From assembly GCA_037447655.1 (NCBI GenBank), contig JBBHKE010002056.1:53250-117249 (forward strand): 64,000 nt of DNA, read 5' to 3'. Positions 1-13,000 of this stretch are shown one piece after another; positions within the stretch are counted from its first letter, which is position 1; the number at the start of each line of letters is the position of its first letter. The stretch is from Zygnema cylindricum. Taxonomy: Eukaryota > Streptophyta > Zygnematophyceae > Zygnematales > Zygnemataceae. The position numbers were made by a program, and so were the translations under genes. The notes beneath the pieces were generated by a model that was not told the DNA's origin, made no database searches, and saw only the letters and a program-made list of their open reading frames with translations.

Positions 1-716
1 AAATTCCGTATGTATTCAGTTTGTCGTAGGCAGTAAACGTCCTTGAAGTAACTGTCTATTTCCGTACTTTGCCGTACAGGCGCCAACTGCGGACATTGTT
101 TACAGAAGACTTTTATCCGCTACATATAAGACCTCCTAACTGAGGAAATGCTTCAACGCCAGGAGAGGCGTCCAAAACGACAAGCTCATTTCTCTTGTTT
201 GAAATGGCTTCGAAACACGCTCTAAAGCTGGCAACGGTACCTGAGATTGTACGAACGGTTCCGATAGGACAGGCCGGATGCACGGCCCCACACGTCAAGC
301 TCACCGCATTTAGGGGGTTCTCGATTTTTTGGGCGCGAATATTTTGAAGGAAAACATGCGACAGGACATTTCCTGCCCATTTGTTTGGCCATCTTCCCCA
401 TAACATAAAAAATATGAAAAAAGTAAAAACATGTCGGTCAAACCCTAACATGTCGGGTCTAACTGTTGTCTAACTATGTCCATCGGAAGGAATTGGGGCA
501 TCGCCCAGTTTGATCTTCCTTTGTTGTTTTATTTTAGAGTAGAACCCGAATCACTTTCCGGTAGTGAAACTTGCTGTTGCCACTTTCTCGCAGGGAATCA
601 CCAACTACTGTTTATTCTCCGATTCAATAAAACTGCAAACTGGAACCAAAAACCGGTCCTAGACCTTTCTCGGCTTCAGTCAGTTTCTGAGTCCATGAGA
701 AACGCTGCGGATTGAG
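1..716. other. Upstream region, no gene seen
   Basis: Short open frames on both strands here show no recognisable domain. The stretch directly precedes the + strand PTM-like gene and probably holds its promoter and 5' leader, but I see no convincing TATA box or other core element. Confidence 0.4.
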
Positions 717-888
717 ATGGATTTTGAAGACTATGTGGAGTTGGGTGGTAGATATGCTTTTGGAGGTTTAGGTTCAAAGGATTTCCGGGGTCGTGTACAA
801 TCATGTAGTAGGGTTCATGGATTCTTTCGAATAGTTTGCAACCTTAATGACGAGAAGGACGTAGGATTGCCTGAAATTCTGAAGGATT
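717..888 (+). CDS. Candidate 5' exon of the PTM-like gene, Tudor-like domain
   Basis: An ATG at 717 opens a frame of about 57 codons. Its order of motifs (GGRY, then DFRGRV, then GFFRIV, then NDEKD, then LPEIL) follows the small Tudor-like domain at the N-terminus of plant PTM proteins, where GRY..F.G.G.F.G.V is followed by a YEDGD-like strand and an SE(I/V) end. A GTAAAG donor follows at 889. Joining to an AG at 1035-1036 keeps the downstream frame open and leads into the AT-hook. That acceptor lacks a pyrimidine tract because the 900-1036 stretch is purine-rich, so the junction is uncertain. If this exon is not used, translation would start at 1024 and the domain would be lost or the frame would act as an upstream ORF. 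Confidence 0.5.
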
Positions 889-1023
889 GTAAAGGATAAG
901 GGGCCCAAGATCAACAGAGTTTAGACAAGAGGGGAGGGGACGTATAGAGAGGAAAGGGGGGAAGGAGGAACGGGAGGAAACGGAGAAGAGAGGCGAGAGA
1001 CAAGATAGGAGACTGCAAAAACG

Positions 1024-4000
1024 ATGACAGGAGCAGCGAAAGATAAGGGGGAGGGAGAAATAGGAGGAGTGGTAAAAGGTATTATAAAAAGGGGAAGAGG
1101 GAGACCGAAAGGTAGTGGCCGGTTAAAACGTGTACCTGCAGTAAGACGTGGTCAAGCTGTTAAAAAGGATGATGCGGAAGATAGGGACTTGTTGGAGGAC
1201 AATGGGGTGCAATCGACGCCCCGACAAACAGCTGAAACCGGCAATGGAGTCGGTAACGAAACCGGTAACGAAAGCGGTAATTGTTTGGAAATGGATAGGA
1301 GGGTGGAAACAAGAAGTCCCAGGGAGTCTGGAAGCAGCAGACAGTGCTTTGTTTTGGCACTTGCAGCTGCAGACATCAGTCCTCTCAACCCTATTAAACC
1401 AGAATGGGACAATTGTCATGAGGATTTTTCCATGTATCAGTCTGAACCCTTTTCATCAAAGACAGCACGACAGGGTAGCCGCGGTAAAAGGAAGAGTGTG
1501 TCCATGGCGTTGCAGAACAGTAAGGATAAAGGTGTGATTGTTAGGAAAAGAATAAAGAGGGAAGCGGCAGCTTGTAGGGTAACGAGGCGGACATCCCGTG
1601 CCTGTGTGAATTATGCGGAAGGGGTGGAAAGTGAATTTGATTCGGAGCCGTCAACAGTGGCTACCTCCATGGAGAGAGATCGTCCTGATTCACTTCTGAC
1701 TGCAAACTCCCCGCAGATGGAGAGAACTTCCGAGTTCGAAGAAGAATCTTCTCCTTGCATGGTTGAGACCCCATTCCCTTCGCCTAGTTCCTCAGACATC
1801 CATGTGTCAGGATTAGCCCTCCTTGACTTTTTCTCTGTGTACAACTTCTTGCGATCATTCAGCCAGCAGCTCTATTTGAGTCCGTTTACTCTCCAGGCGT
1901 TTTCAAAAGCTTTGGACAACCCTCAGCCCAACTCCCTCATGGATTGTCTCCATGTCATGCTCCTACGAGCTCTTCAAGATCGTGTGGAGGACATGGTCAA
2001 AAATCCTTCCGCAGCTATTCAGTCCTGTCTGAGGTGGGTTTGTGGCTATGCTCTCTGCATTCTTCAACTTCTTGGGGCAACCTGCAACTGTTTCTGTTTT
2101 TTGCTGCCAGCTGGCATGTTTTCACTCGCCAACTGGAAGGCACATGACCTTGAAACTCTGTGCCCGGAGGTATCATCTATTTGTAGCATGGAGCATTTAC
2201 TAAACTTTGAAAAATCTGAGAGAAGTATATCAGTAAATCTGCTAAAGTAAATATTAAATCTATTTGCGTCTGAGTTTGTTGTACGGGAGTTTGCAGGCGC
2301 ATGGAGTGGAGCCGATTGGACGAAGTGACATGGCCAGAGTATGTAGTAGTCTATTTAGCAGCTTCTGGGTTTACTCGCCATAGAGGGAAAAATTTCAGCA
2401 AGGTCCTTGCCTTTTCCGTTGTCTACTACCAGCTTCCTGTCAGTGTCAAACTAGCAGTTCTCTCATTTCTTTGTGATGACTTGTTAGAGAATCGAAGATT
2501 TAGAGCTGAAATGCTCAGACGCATGCAAGCGGAGGGAAGTACAGAAGAGATAGATCAAGAAGTGGGACAAGAGAATGAGTTGAGAGTGGAGCCTGTTTCT
2601 CATGTTTTAATTGGACGGAATAGTACGAGAAAAAGAGGGAGGCCCCGAAAAGTCGGAAAGGAAGGAAAACATGGAATTGACGATATAGAATTCTCATCGA
2701 GAGATCCTGGAACTTCTGATATTGACGGAAATTTGGACGAATGCATTCTTTGTGGCATGGATGGCCATTTAATTTGCTGTGACGGCTGTCCTGCGGCGTT
2801 TCACTCTCGGTGTGTGGGAGCTGCAAAGCATTTGCTGCCTTCAGGTGATTGGTATTGCCCAGAGTGTGAGGTGGAGAAGCGGTCAGAGTTAGGGACCAAA
2901 ATGCCCCGTGGTTTTAGAATGGAGAAACTCGGCATCGACTCTATGGGCCGATCATATTGGTTCATCTGCGACCACGTGCTGATGTAAGATAATCACCAGG
3001 TATTTCTGCAGAAATCAGTTGCTTGTGTTATGGCAGTCTTCTTTTTTTGGTTTTCCTTAAATAATGTTATTCTTTGGCCTAGCGGCTGGGCTTTCACTAA
3101 TCTTATTGTTCTTTGTTCTCTCTTGCTCCCTTTTTTAAGTTTTCTGTATGTGACCTTGTCTCTCCATATTCCACTTCCCTTGATTGGGTAATAACAGCTT
3201 GTTGTTTTTTAGTACCACCTTCACATTTTGTTCGTCTTCATTCCTCATCATTTCCTTCCACCCTTCTCTTGTCGTTGTTTTTTCTTGGAGTTTGGAACGT
3301 CCTGCTTGTCTATGTTCTAAAAGTTCCCATTGCCCGTTGTTGGTGCAGTGTCGAAGGAGCTTGTAGATCAGATCCTCAAGTTCATAATTTTCCCCCTCCC
3401 GATTTTCTCAAAATTCTCCATTATCTACAGTCCGGAAATCCATCGAACCAGCAGTTGATCTCTGCATTTTTGCACTGCTGGGAGACTTCAAGTGCCGCAG
3501 GCAAAGCACCGCCTATACCTGTCAAAGCCCTAGATGTTGGAGCACGAGTTCCTGAAAAAGTGACAGTAGGGGCTAGCCTGGAGGAAGTACAAGAGGGGTT
3601 GGATAAGGTGCAGGATGATGTAAGCAGAGACGCAGTTCCTCAGAATGCCGAATGTGAAGACTCGAAGCGAGATGGTTGTAACCAGGTTCACTGTCTGGGA
3701 CGAAGTTGCGAGCCAGGGGGAACACTGGGGACAACAAACAATGGAATAGGCCATGTCAGTCTAATCATGAATCAAGGATCTGGGCTTCACTATCAGGGAG
3801 AAAGGAGCTCTGGGGTTATAACGCTGGCAGGAAACGGAGGCTTGGTAAGTCAGAGCATTGCAGTTGACGGGACGAGAGAGGTAGAGATGGAAGAAACTGG
3901 GGATGAAGATTCAAGGATCATGCAAAATTCAGTGGAAAATCCAGTGAAGGAAGGAACTGCACTAAAGTGCATCTGCAAAGACACTGGTGTTTTGACTTGT

Positions 4001-7000
4001 GACGAAGGAAAATGTGTTTCTACGATGGTTATCCATTGTTCTACCACGGTGGCTGACGAGACTCCTGCCTCTTGTATGAATGATGGAAAAAGGTGTGAGC
4101 AGGCCACCAATACAACTCAATTGCAAGCTTCTGTTTTGTTTTTGACAAAGGATGAGCTAACTAAAGGAAATTCTATGAAGAATGGTGAGAGTGTCAAGGA
4201 TCCTAGTAGCAAGAATCAGGGTGAAGTTTCTTTTGGGGGTTCTGTGAATAACTCTGGCTGTACTACACAAGTGTTCCACGATGGAGCAGTAGTACTGACG
4301 CAAGTTATCGAGTCCAACGTTACTCGTGAGAGTTTTAGTCTCGTATCCAATCCAGGGCAAACGAACAAAGTGGCTGCTGTGCATGTACAAGGAAAGGCGT
4401 TATCGGCACATGGGGGACAAAATCTTGATCATAACATTGTTACGGATTGTTCAGTTGGGAGAGAATGGATTAACGCAAAAGTGAATGAAAACATGAAGTC
4501 CTTAGGTGTTTTCACAAGTAAGAACAGTTTTCTATACTCTTCTTACATTTCATCCAAACCTCTTCATGGGTTCATTCTGACAATTTCGCTGGCAGGAGAG
4601 ACTGCAAAGTTTTAGCTGAACGATTAAATCATGTTCAGCAGTTTCCCTGACTTTTGTTCATAGTTTCCATTTTAATGTCGTGTGAACTGAGCTTAGAAGT
4701 TGAAGCCCTGAAAGAGGGCAGGTCCATCAAAGCAAGAGCATAGGACTGTTGTTCTCAATTTTCAGGAGCAGTTGCATTTGTTGACTGGTGCAATTGTTTT
4801 TTGTTTGAATTTCAGGTGACTCAGTGCATGTGGCTGATGCGAAAACAGGACTTAATGATGATACAACAGTGATTACAGCAGCAATACCGGAGAAAAGTCA
4901 AGAAGTGAAACACGAGAAGGAACATTTGCTGACTTCCGGACATAGGTTGTCGAATGCTCAAACAGGGTGTCGAACTTTGCTGCATGAGGATAATGGGTGT
5001 GAAATATCCGCATTAAAGACAGGAATTTTAGAAATCGCAGAACAAGCCTGTTTGCCAGGACCTAAGGCTGGTGTGGCAGAAGTGAAATGCTGCACAGAAA
5101 CCAAAGATGATAAACAGCCAGTAGATGATAGCTTCAACACTAATATGGGAGTTTCACCAGGACTATGGGATAAAGGTAGCAAACTTCTGGATAAGTTATG
5201 GAATATCAAGATGCAAAAAGATAGCGACACTAGTGGAAACATATCAAGCAAGCTATTTAACGTGAATGTAGGCTCCGCAATTGGCAAAGACAATAGGGAG
5301 TTATCCAAGACAGATAGTGAGAACGAGTTTCCTTCTCTTCTCGAAGACCAAAGTGATAAACCGACAAAGGAGCCTAGTCGTCCGAGATTGACGGGCTTGA
5401 CATTAAGGAAAATCATTCCTAAGGCAGGCATGACAACTCCTAAAGAGAGTAAAGGCATGAAAAACTCGGAATATGTCAATCTGTACGCTTGGGGTGAGAG
5501 GGCAGCAGCAGCAGCAGCTGTCTTATCTAATGATGATGCACATGTTGGGGAAGAAGGAAGAGCGAGAGCGAAACGGTCAAATATTGCAGAACAAACACAG
5601 GCTTTCTCGCAGGTATTAGCTGCCTTCCTCTAGTTCTGGGGGGCTAATCTCCTAGTATTTGATGATACTGAAAGAAATGTTTCCAAGTGTGGAAACTTGT
5701 TGCTGGTTACTGATGTATTTATCTTAATGTATACATTCAATTAAGCTAACACTGCACTTGGTAGAACGTTACATGGTGGTTTTTATGTATGTATTTGATC
5801 ACAGCGCAGAACGCCCAGAGTTCGCTATGTCTCTCTTGCTTTTTCCATCACCCTGAAATTTACATGGGTCTGAAGTAGAAATTATACTTGACTGAAAGTT
5901 AAGCAACAGTTGCATAAATACTGACTTATTATGCTCTATATCACAAGAAGCAAATGGGTAAAGACAAAAGAAGGTCTTCCTTGCTAGTCTGCTTCACGGC
6001 GATGGTTGGCCTCATGCGATAGCAGCTAAATATGTTTTGAAATTGTGTACCACACTAACAATGGTGTGAACGTCGAGAAATGGACAAATGAAAGAAGATT
6101 GCATTGCCTCAAGTATTGTCAGAGATATAGCATGTAGTTGTTACTAGACGAGGAGCTTTGTGGACATAGCGTATGCTTGAGAGCCTGCAATAGGAATGCA
6201 CCTGCAGTACCTGGATTACTTCTAGACAATTGTCTAATTCTCAGCACTGTTGACTTGTCTTGCAAGAAGGTAGTTTTAGGTCAAAACAGTACGGACATTT
6301 TTGTTTTGGAAAGGGCAGAACATTTAAGAGTCCATACCGGGTTATGTAAATCCCGTAGCTGCCCCTTTCATCTTCCATTTTCTTTTCTCTTTTCTTCCCT
6401 CTCCCGGCTAATCTTTTTTTTTTTCCTCTCCTGTGCCCGTCCCCACAATTCCCGATTGGTGAAAAATATCCTGGACCTTTCACAATAAACTTGAGTTACC
6501 GTTGATCATTCATGTGCAATTTTATTTCGAGTTTTTTCAAAGTGGGTATATTTGGTCTCGAGATTTTTTCACTTCAAGTTATAGTATATTCTAGGGTGTC
6601 GAGTGATGAATCAGATTCCGTATCTTTCAGACATTAATAATCACAGCACTGTAATTTGATAGTAGGAATGGAAGAGGTACAGAAAAGAGGCGAAAGAGGG
6701 TCAAAAGGAAAATATAAGTCATAAGAGTCAGGATAAGAAGGTAAGAAAAATTCAGTGGGAGAAAAAATAATATGAAATAAAAAGTTTCTGCGGAAAATCC
6801 AATCACTTACGAAGGGTGCAAACTGTTGAGAGCTTTTGGTTCCGCAACTAAAAACCATCAGATCAGTTAAGTTTGTTTTTTGATTAATTTGCAAAAAGAA
6901 ATACGTTTAATGCTAAAATTGTTGAGTATAACACTATTTTATGTTCGACAAAGTCAGAAAAACGGCATGAAATGCACATTAACAAAATCAAAACAAATTG

Positions 7001-10000
7001 AAGACTACATAAAACCTCACAACTTCCGTTATTATCCCGTTATTACTCCGTTATTATCCTGTTTTTATCCTGTTATTATTCGAGGAGAGGGAGAGGGAGA
7101 GGGAAGGAGGAGGGAGGGGAGAGGGAGGGAAGGGAGAGGGAGGGAAGGGAGGAGGGATCAGAGGGAGAGGGAGAGGGAGAGGGTGAGGGAGAGGGGCGAG
7201 GGCGAGGAGAGGGGGAGAGGGAGAGGGCGAGGGCGAGGAGAGGGAGAGAGGGAGAGGGAGAGGATATATTGTCACGCGAGAGTGAAAAGATGAGAAAGAA
7301 ATACAAAAAATTGACAGGGAGAGAAAATAAAGTTGTATGACTGGAACCAGGCTGCTTGTTTGCTTTTTTTTATTCTTGTTCCTTTTCTTTTTTTACTTTG
7401 TACGCATACAATAGTACTTTATAATGTATTGTATAATATTATTGACTTTATATAGCGTGGCATGCCACGTATGAAAATCTGTTCCGTATTCTGTTTAGCG
7501 GGAGTTTAGTACGGACAGCGCAGCGTATAAACGCTGACAAATTTAAAATTGTAGCTTATAGTTCTAAAAGTATAGTACCGAAACTAAAAAATTTAATTAC
7601 ATGGTAGTATCTTTCTTTTTCGAAAATCATATGAACAGATTTGTCAGACTGCCATTTACTGCCACCATTTTTTTAGAATTATGTAAACTGTATAATTGTA
7701 CGCACTACTGCGGCTTGTGTGGAGTCTTTAAGTTGGGTTGGTACACTACTTGTGGTTGTTATTCTTGAACATACTCATCCTTAGGTGGTGATTATTTGAG
7801 GCGTATTCCATAAGTTAGTGTGGACCGCAACAATGACGGACTGTAAAAAGGCGTTGAATGTTCTAGATAACATGCTAAGCCTCTTTCCCATCTTTGTGAT
7901 TGCAGGTTTTTGGTTGGTTTGAATGGCCTGGAGCTCGATCAGGGATCGGGGTCCGAGATGCCGTAGCCAAAGAGAGATGTGGGTGGTGTTATCATTGCAA
8001 AGTTGTATCTTTGCGAAGGGGTTGTCTTATACATTTGGTCGAGAGAAGCTACTATTCTGCTGGTAGGCTCTCTGGAGGATTTGGCACTCCCCTTATTGGC
8101 AACCGTCGAGAGACTTCGCTTACATCCTCAATTAGAACTGGAATGCATTTGTCCATGCTGGTCCGTTATGTACTGCGTATGGAGGAGAATTTGCACGGAT
8201 TGCTGAGCAGCCAATGGGAGCAAGCTAAGTGGCGAAAAAACTGGAGGATGATGATGGTTGACAAGAAAAACCTTGCAGACCTTAAAAAGCCTATACTTGA
8301 GGTGAGGGGATGTTAACTTACGACCGTAGTTCTGCTTGTCTTTATTAGGAGGAATGCGTGCAAAAAAAGGAATTCGAGTCGATTTTGGGACTATGCCCAG
8401 GCAGGGGGGGAAGTTGGGAATTGGAATGGAAGATTGGTGGGACCATTGTGTTAGAGGAATTTGTAAGCCTATCCTAGAGACCTGAATTACACTGTTGATA
8501 AGTCCTCTTGTGGTGGGTATTGTGAGTGATTTTGTACCAGCTAGCATTCAATCTTTCCTGAGACGATGTTGATTTCTACTGCTTTTCTTATTCCTTTTCA
8601 GCTGGGAAATTCTCTTCGTAGTATTTCACTTTCAGTTGATTGGAATGAAGAAATGGAGGATGCGCCTCTCTTTGGTCGCAAAAAACGCAAGCCTTCATCC
8701 TCAGTAGCTTCGTCGTCAACAAGAAGAGGATCTCGTCGACGAAGTACCTCTCGAAGGAGCAAGATTGAAAAACTGGGCGGGTTTCCCGTCCCAGTTACTT
8801 CGATAGAAACACTGTTGTGGTGGCGAACACATGGTCTTGCTGGGCATGCCATGGACTGGGAGATGCTAAGCCAGAAAGAACTACTTAAAGCAGCTCGACA
8901 AGGTATGGGCATAGGCGTTGGAATTACAGGAGTTTGGTCGGCAGTCATTTGAGTAAAAACGTATGGTTTACTCAATAAGGTCCTTGTGTTTCTTCACTGA
9001 TGTTGATGTTTTGGAGGGGACTGTAAATCTAACTTTTGATATACTTCTTGCTGAAATTTGAATCAAGCTAAAAATTTCGACAATGTTTGACTATGGTTTG
9101 AGATTATCTGCATTTTTCGTTTCAGAATTTCAAGCGTCTAAACAAACATGATCCTCATGAAATTGGATTTTCGCTAAGAAGCCGGTTTGTAAATGTTTCA
9201 GAAACACAATCCACAAGAGAAACATACCGTTGCAAATAAAGAGCAAATGCTTTGCAACTGAGCATGGTGGTTGGAAGTTTCTTACTAAATATCATCCTCG
9301 AAGTCATGGAATCCTCCCAAATGCCTTTGTCCCTTTCTTCCATACAATTATGTCGTCATCTCCACCCTGCATCCTTCCTGTCTTCTTTCGATCTTCACTT
9401 CTCAGCTCTTCCACCAAACTTGTCCCCCCCTTTTAGACATTCAACCTCCCCTTTCCTTCATGCTTCCAGTTCTTACTTACAACTTCATCTTCATTGTCTT
9501 CAAAGGTCTCTTTTTCGTTTCACTCTTCTTGTCAACCTGACTGCATCTTGCTGATCCTCTTGAGTAGACATGTCCATCCCTCGCCCTAGAATTACCTCCA
9601 GCATATTCCTTGCCAGACAATTTTTTTGTGTTAACTTGTGTCAATCAATGCAAGGAAATTTTGTTGCTCACCCTCTACTACACATGGCCAATTGACTTGG
9701 TTGTAAAGGTAATCAAAAACATGTTCCCCGAGATGGTTACTGTTATGATCAGGTAATGCCATTTACAGCCGCAGTGTGTCTCAGATCTCATGCTAACTGG
9801 CTTATCATTTGCACCTCTTTATTTGTAAGTCATTACTGACATATGCAAGCTAGATTCAGGTCTGTAGCACAATCTGGCGAGCAATACTCCTTTTTATTTT
9901 TCATCAGCATAATCTGTAGACTTCCGCAAAACTGTAAAGACGTTCGTAAAGATGAAAGACAATCTTAAATGTGTTGCCTGAAGGTAACTCTTAAAGTTAT

Positions 10001-13000
10001 TCCAATGAAAGGATTTTGTAAGGTTTATTTTATGCGAGACGGGGACTTTGGGTGATCTACTGCAGGAGGCATAAAAAGGATTCCAGGTCTGGTCTATGAG
10101 ACACCTGGTGGGGCTTTTCCTCAGCGTACTTTGAAGTACGCTTGGAGTACACGTGTGGAGGCAGCACGCACCGTGGCTCAGCTGGCGCTCCAGGTAAAGC
10201 TCAAAAGCTCAAAAAGCTCAAAAAGCTCAAAAATCTCAAAAATCTCAAAAGCCCAAAAGCACACTCCAAAGCTCAAAAGCACTCAAAGGCACACAAAAGC
10301 TCAAAAGCTCATCCGATATTTCATGGAAACGAAGACAATTTATGGAGCGCGCATAGGTGGGAGGAGAGGAAGGGGTAGGAGGGAATGGGAACAAATGAGA
10401 GGAGGAGATAGGATGGTTCTGTGGAAGGATGGAATGGGATGGGATGGGTCCATGGGTGTCGATGCTCCTGGAGTTCGTTTCTTGCTTCATGTGCTGCTCT
10501 TGGCCTTGGAATTTTTCTCAAGCAGTTTTTTTCGTTTTTGACTGCAAAACGAGGGGGAGGATCTTTCCTTCCAGTGACATAAGGCCTTACTATTTCTTTT
10601 TAGCTCTGGATCAATTGTATTTTTCTTCTACTTGGGTGCGGCTCTATGAGTGAAACCGAGAGGAGAAAATTGTGCACTGGCCATAGATACAAAAAGTTTT
10701 TTTTCACATGGGCAAAGAGAACACTGGTTTCTGGTTCGCACTAGTCACACAGTTTGTAGAGCTCAGCAAGACTTCAGATTTTAATCTCTGGTTTGTCATT
10801 AAAATAGGGAAAGCTTGAAAATCTAGTGGCGTACTCCTGGAATCCATTCTGAGGCATCGGAATCGTGTGCCTTTGTTTATTTTTTCTTTTCTTGAAGACG
10901 GACAAAGGAGGGTTATTTTCCACGGCTGTTGTGTTTTTTTTACTTCAGTGCAAGTGTGGGTTGTGTCAACGTGGTTTCCTTGTGCTTCTTTGTCTTGTGG
11001 ATTTCTATAATCTCTTGTGTGCCGAGTCGATTTCTGTGTGTCTCCATCAATGTCTAAAGAATGCTTATGTTGCTGATCCCTTTCTCCCTCTCTCTTGTTC
11101 CTCATCGTTCTCTGTCCACCTGGCACCTGATCTCTGTCCAGCCTGCTGCCCGTCCTCTCTCTCTCTCTCTCTTTTTTTTTTGTCACCGCTTTACCTTTCT
11201 CTTATTGTTAGCCCCTGTTAAATCTCCCTCTCTCTCCTCCATTCCTTTCTTTCTCGGTGTCACCCCCTTTTCCCTCTTCTACCCCGTGACTGCTCTCTCT
11301 CTCTCGTAATTGTCTCCTGTCCTTACCAGCGACCTGTATTTCCCATTCTCTACTTCTCACACTTTCCCGGCTGTCCCAATTTGTATGGTCTGGGGAGACT
11401 TGACAGAAAACGCTTAGATGTCAAGTTTGTCAATTTGCTGCATGTCTTTCCCTGTCTTTTCCTTGTTTGTTGAGTTCAGTCAACAGTGTGTCCAGTTAGG
11501 AAGAGGTAATAGAGCAAGATGATTTCCATGGGGTTCGATGGCAACTGGAAACAAAGTTTTGGCCGCTTTTTGAAATTAGTGGCGTGCTTTATTGCTCTCC
11601 TGTAGCTGTTTGTTTCCAAAAAGCTGTCTGATCATGTAACTCTGATAAGACAGGCGAGGTTGCAATTTGCTTAGTAATGGACGTTAGGCAGTTTCTCACA
11701 CTGGTTGCTGTCGGTGTGGTCTTACAGTTGCAAATGTCCAATGACACTACAGAACTTGGACAGCAGAAAGCTCCTTCTCTTACCTGAAGCTTAAAGATGC
11801 TTGTTGTCCATACCTGTGTCACGTATCCTTCCTCTTACTGATGATTGTTAATTGGACAGGTATTAACCAGCTTTTTAAGGTATGCAATGATAGCTAGAGT
11901 CCCAAGGACATGTAGATTTATTTACCTTTGTGACCGGTTGCAGTTGCGTCCGTCCTCTTGCACTTCCTAGTTTTTTCCGGTAGGGTGGTAATTTACAGTA
12001 TTTTACTAAACATTACTATGAGTAGCAAATGGACTGCTTGTCCGTACAAAAATGGCATGTTACTTACATTAGCGTGAGTAGTAACACTTTATGTGAACTC
12101 CTGTTAAATGCTCACGCAGATACTTTTAGGGCAGCGAAATGGAACTGATCCTTTACCCATTAAAACTGTATGCAGATTCGAGCCCTTGACGGTCACATCC
12201 GATGGCAAGACTTGTACTCTCCGGCTCGCGATCCTGTGTCTCCTTTGACTGGTTCTGTTTCAGAGGAACAGGCACCCCTAGGAACACCGACGAAGCAAAT
12301 GTTTACGGGTTCCGTTGAAACGTCACATGGAACATTACGGTCGATTCCTCCCTGTTTGAAGGATAAGCGTGTGGATGCTGACGGGTATATTGAGTATCTA
12401 TATTGTACAGGTCAAGATGATAGTTCAGAAGAAGACGAGGGATCAGATGTTAATGTTGGAAGGAGAATAAAGTCTTCAATTCAGGTAGAGGGAAGAGAGG
12501 AAGAAGCTAAGAAAAGAGGAGAAAACACTCTAAACTTTGCCATTGTAAGCGAGGGGCATACTGGTTCTGAAGGTGGTTTTCCAGTCAGGTTGGAACGTTT
12601 GCGTGAAGGAACCAATGCCAGCGGTTCTTTATCATTTTATGGTATTGGACAAGAGAGTAAGGAATCCCGGGAACAGGGGGAAGAACGCCCAACAGTGGCG
12701 GTAGAGGTAGTACAGAATATTGCTGAAAATAGTAGCAAAGTGGGACAGGTGGAGGGAGGCAAGGGTGTCAAGGTGGCTAATGGGGATGAAAGTTCGCGTC
12801 GAGATTCTGTAGATGCTTATGGCCGATCTCTGAGGAAGAGAGGAAAGGAAAGACAAAAACAGGAAAAAGCCGAGTCTAGTGAAGGGCGGTGGGTGTCTGA
12901 AGAAGTTCCACCATTGTATCTTGTGAAAGAATTTGAAGAATGGAGACGTGCAATTAGGTGGGAGGAGGAGGCTGCTGCAGAGAGAGCAGCTGAGAAGCTT

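Noticed and set aside
113-451. 112-codon minus-strand frame upstream of the PTM-like gene
   Set aside because: No domain, no splice context, and codon content looks random.
476-715. 79-codon + strand frame just before the candidate Tudor exon
   Set aside because: No family resemblance; most likely leader sequence.
7054-7306. Ser/Pro/Leu-rich and Arg/Glu/Gly-rich frames
   Set aside because: Translation of the purine microsatellite in both directions, inside an intron.
10704-11186. 160-codon minus-strand frame
   Set aside because: Antisense to an intron, repetitive Arg/Glu/Thr composition, no domain.
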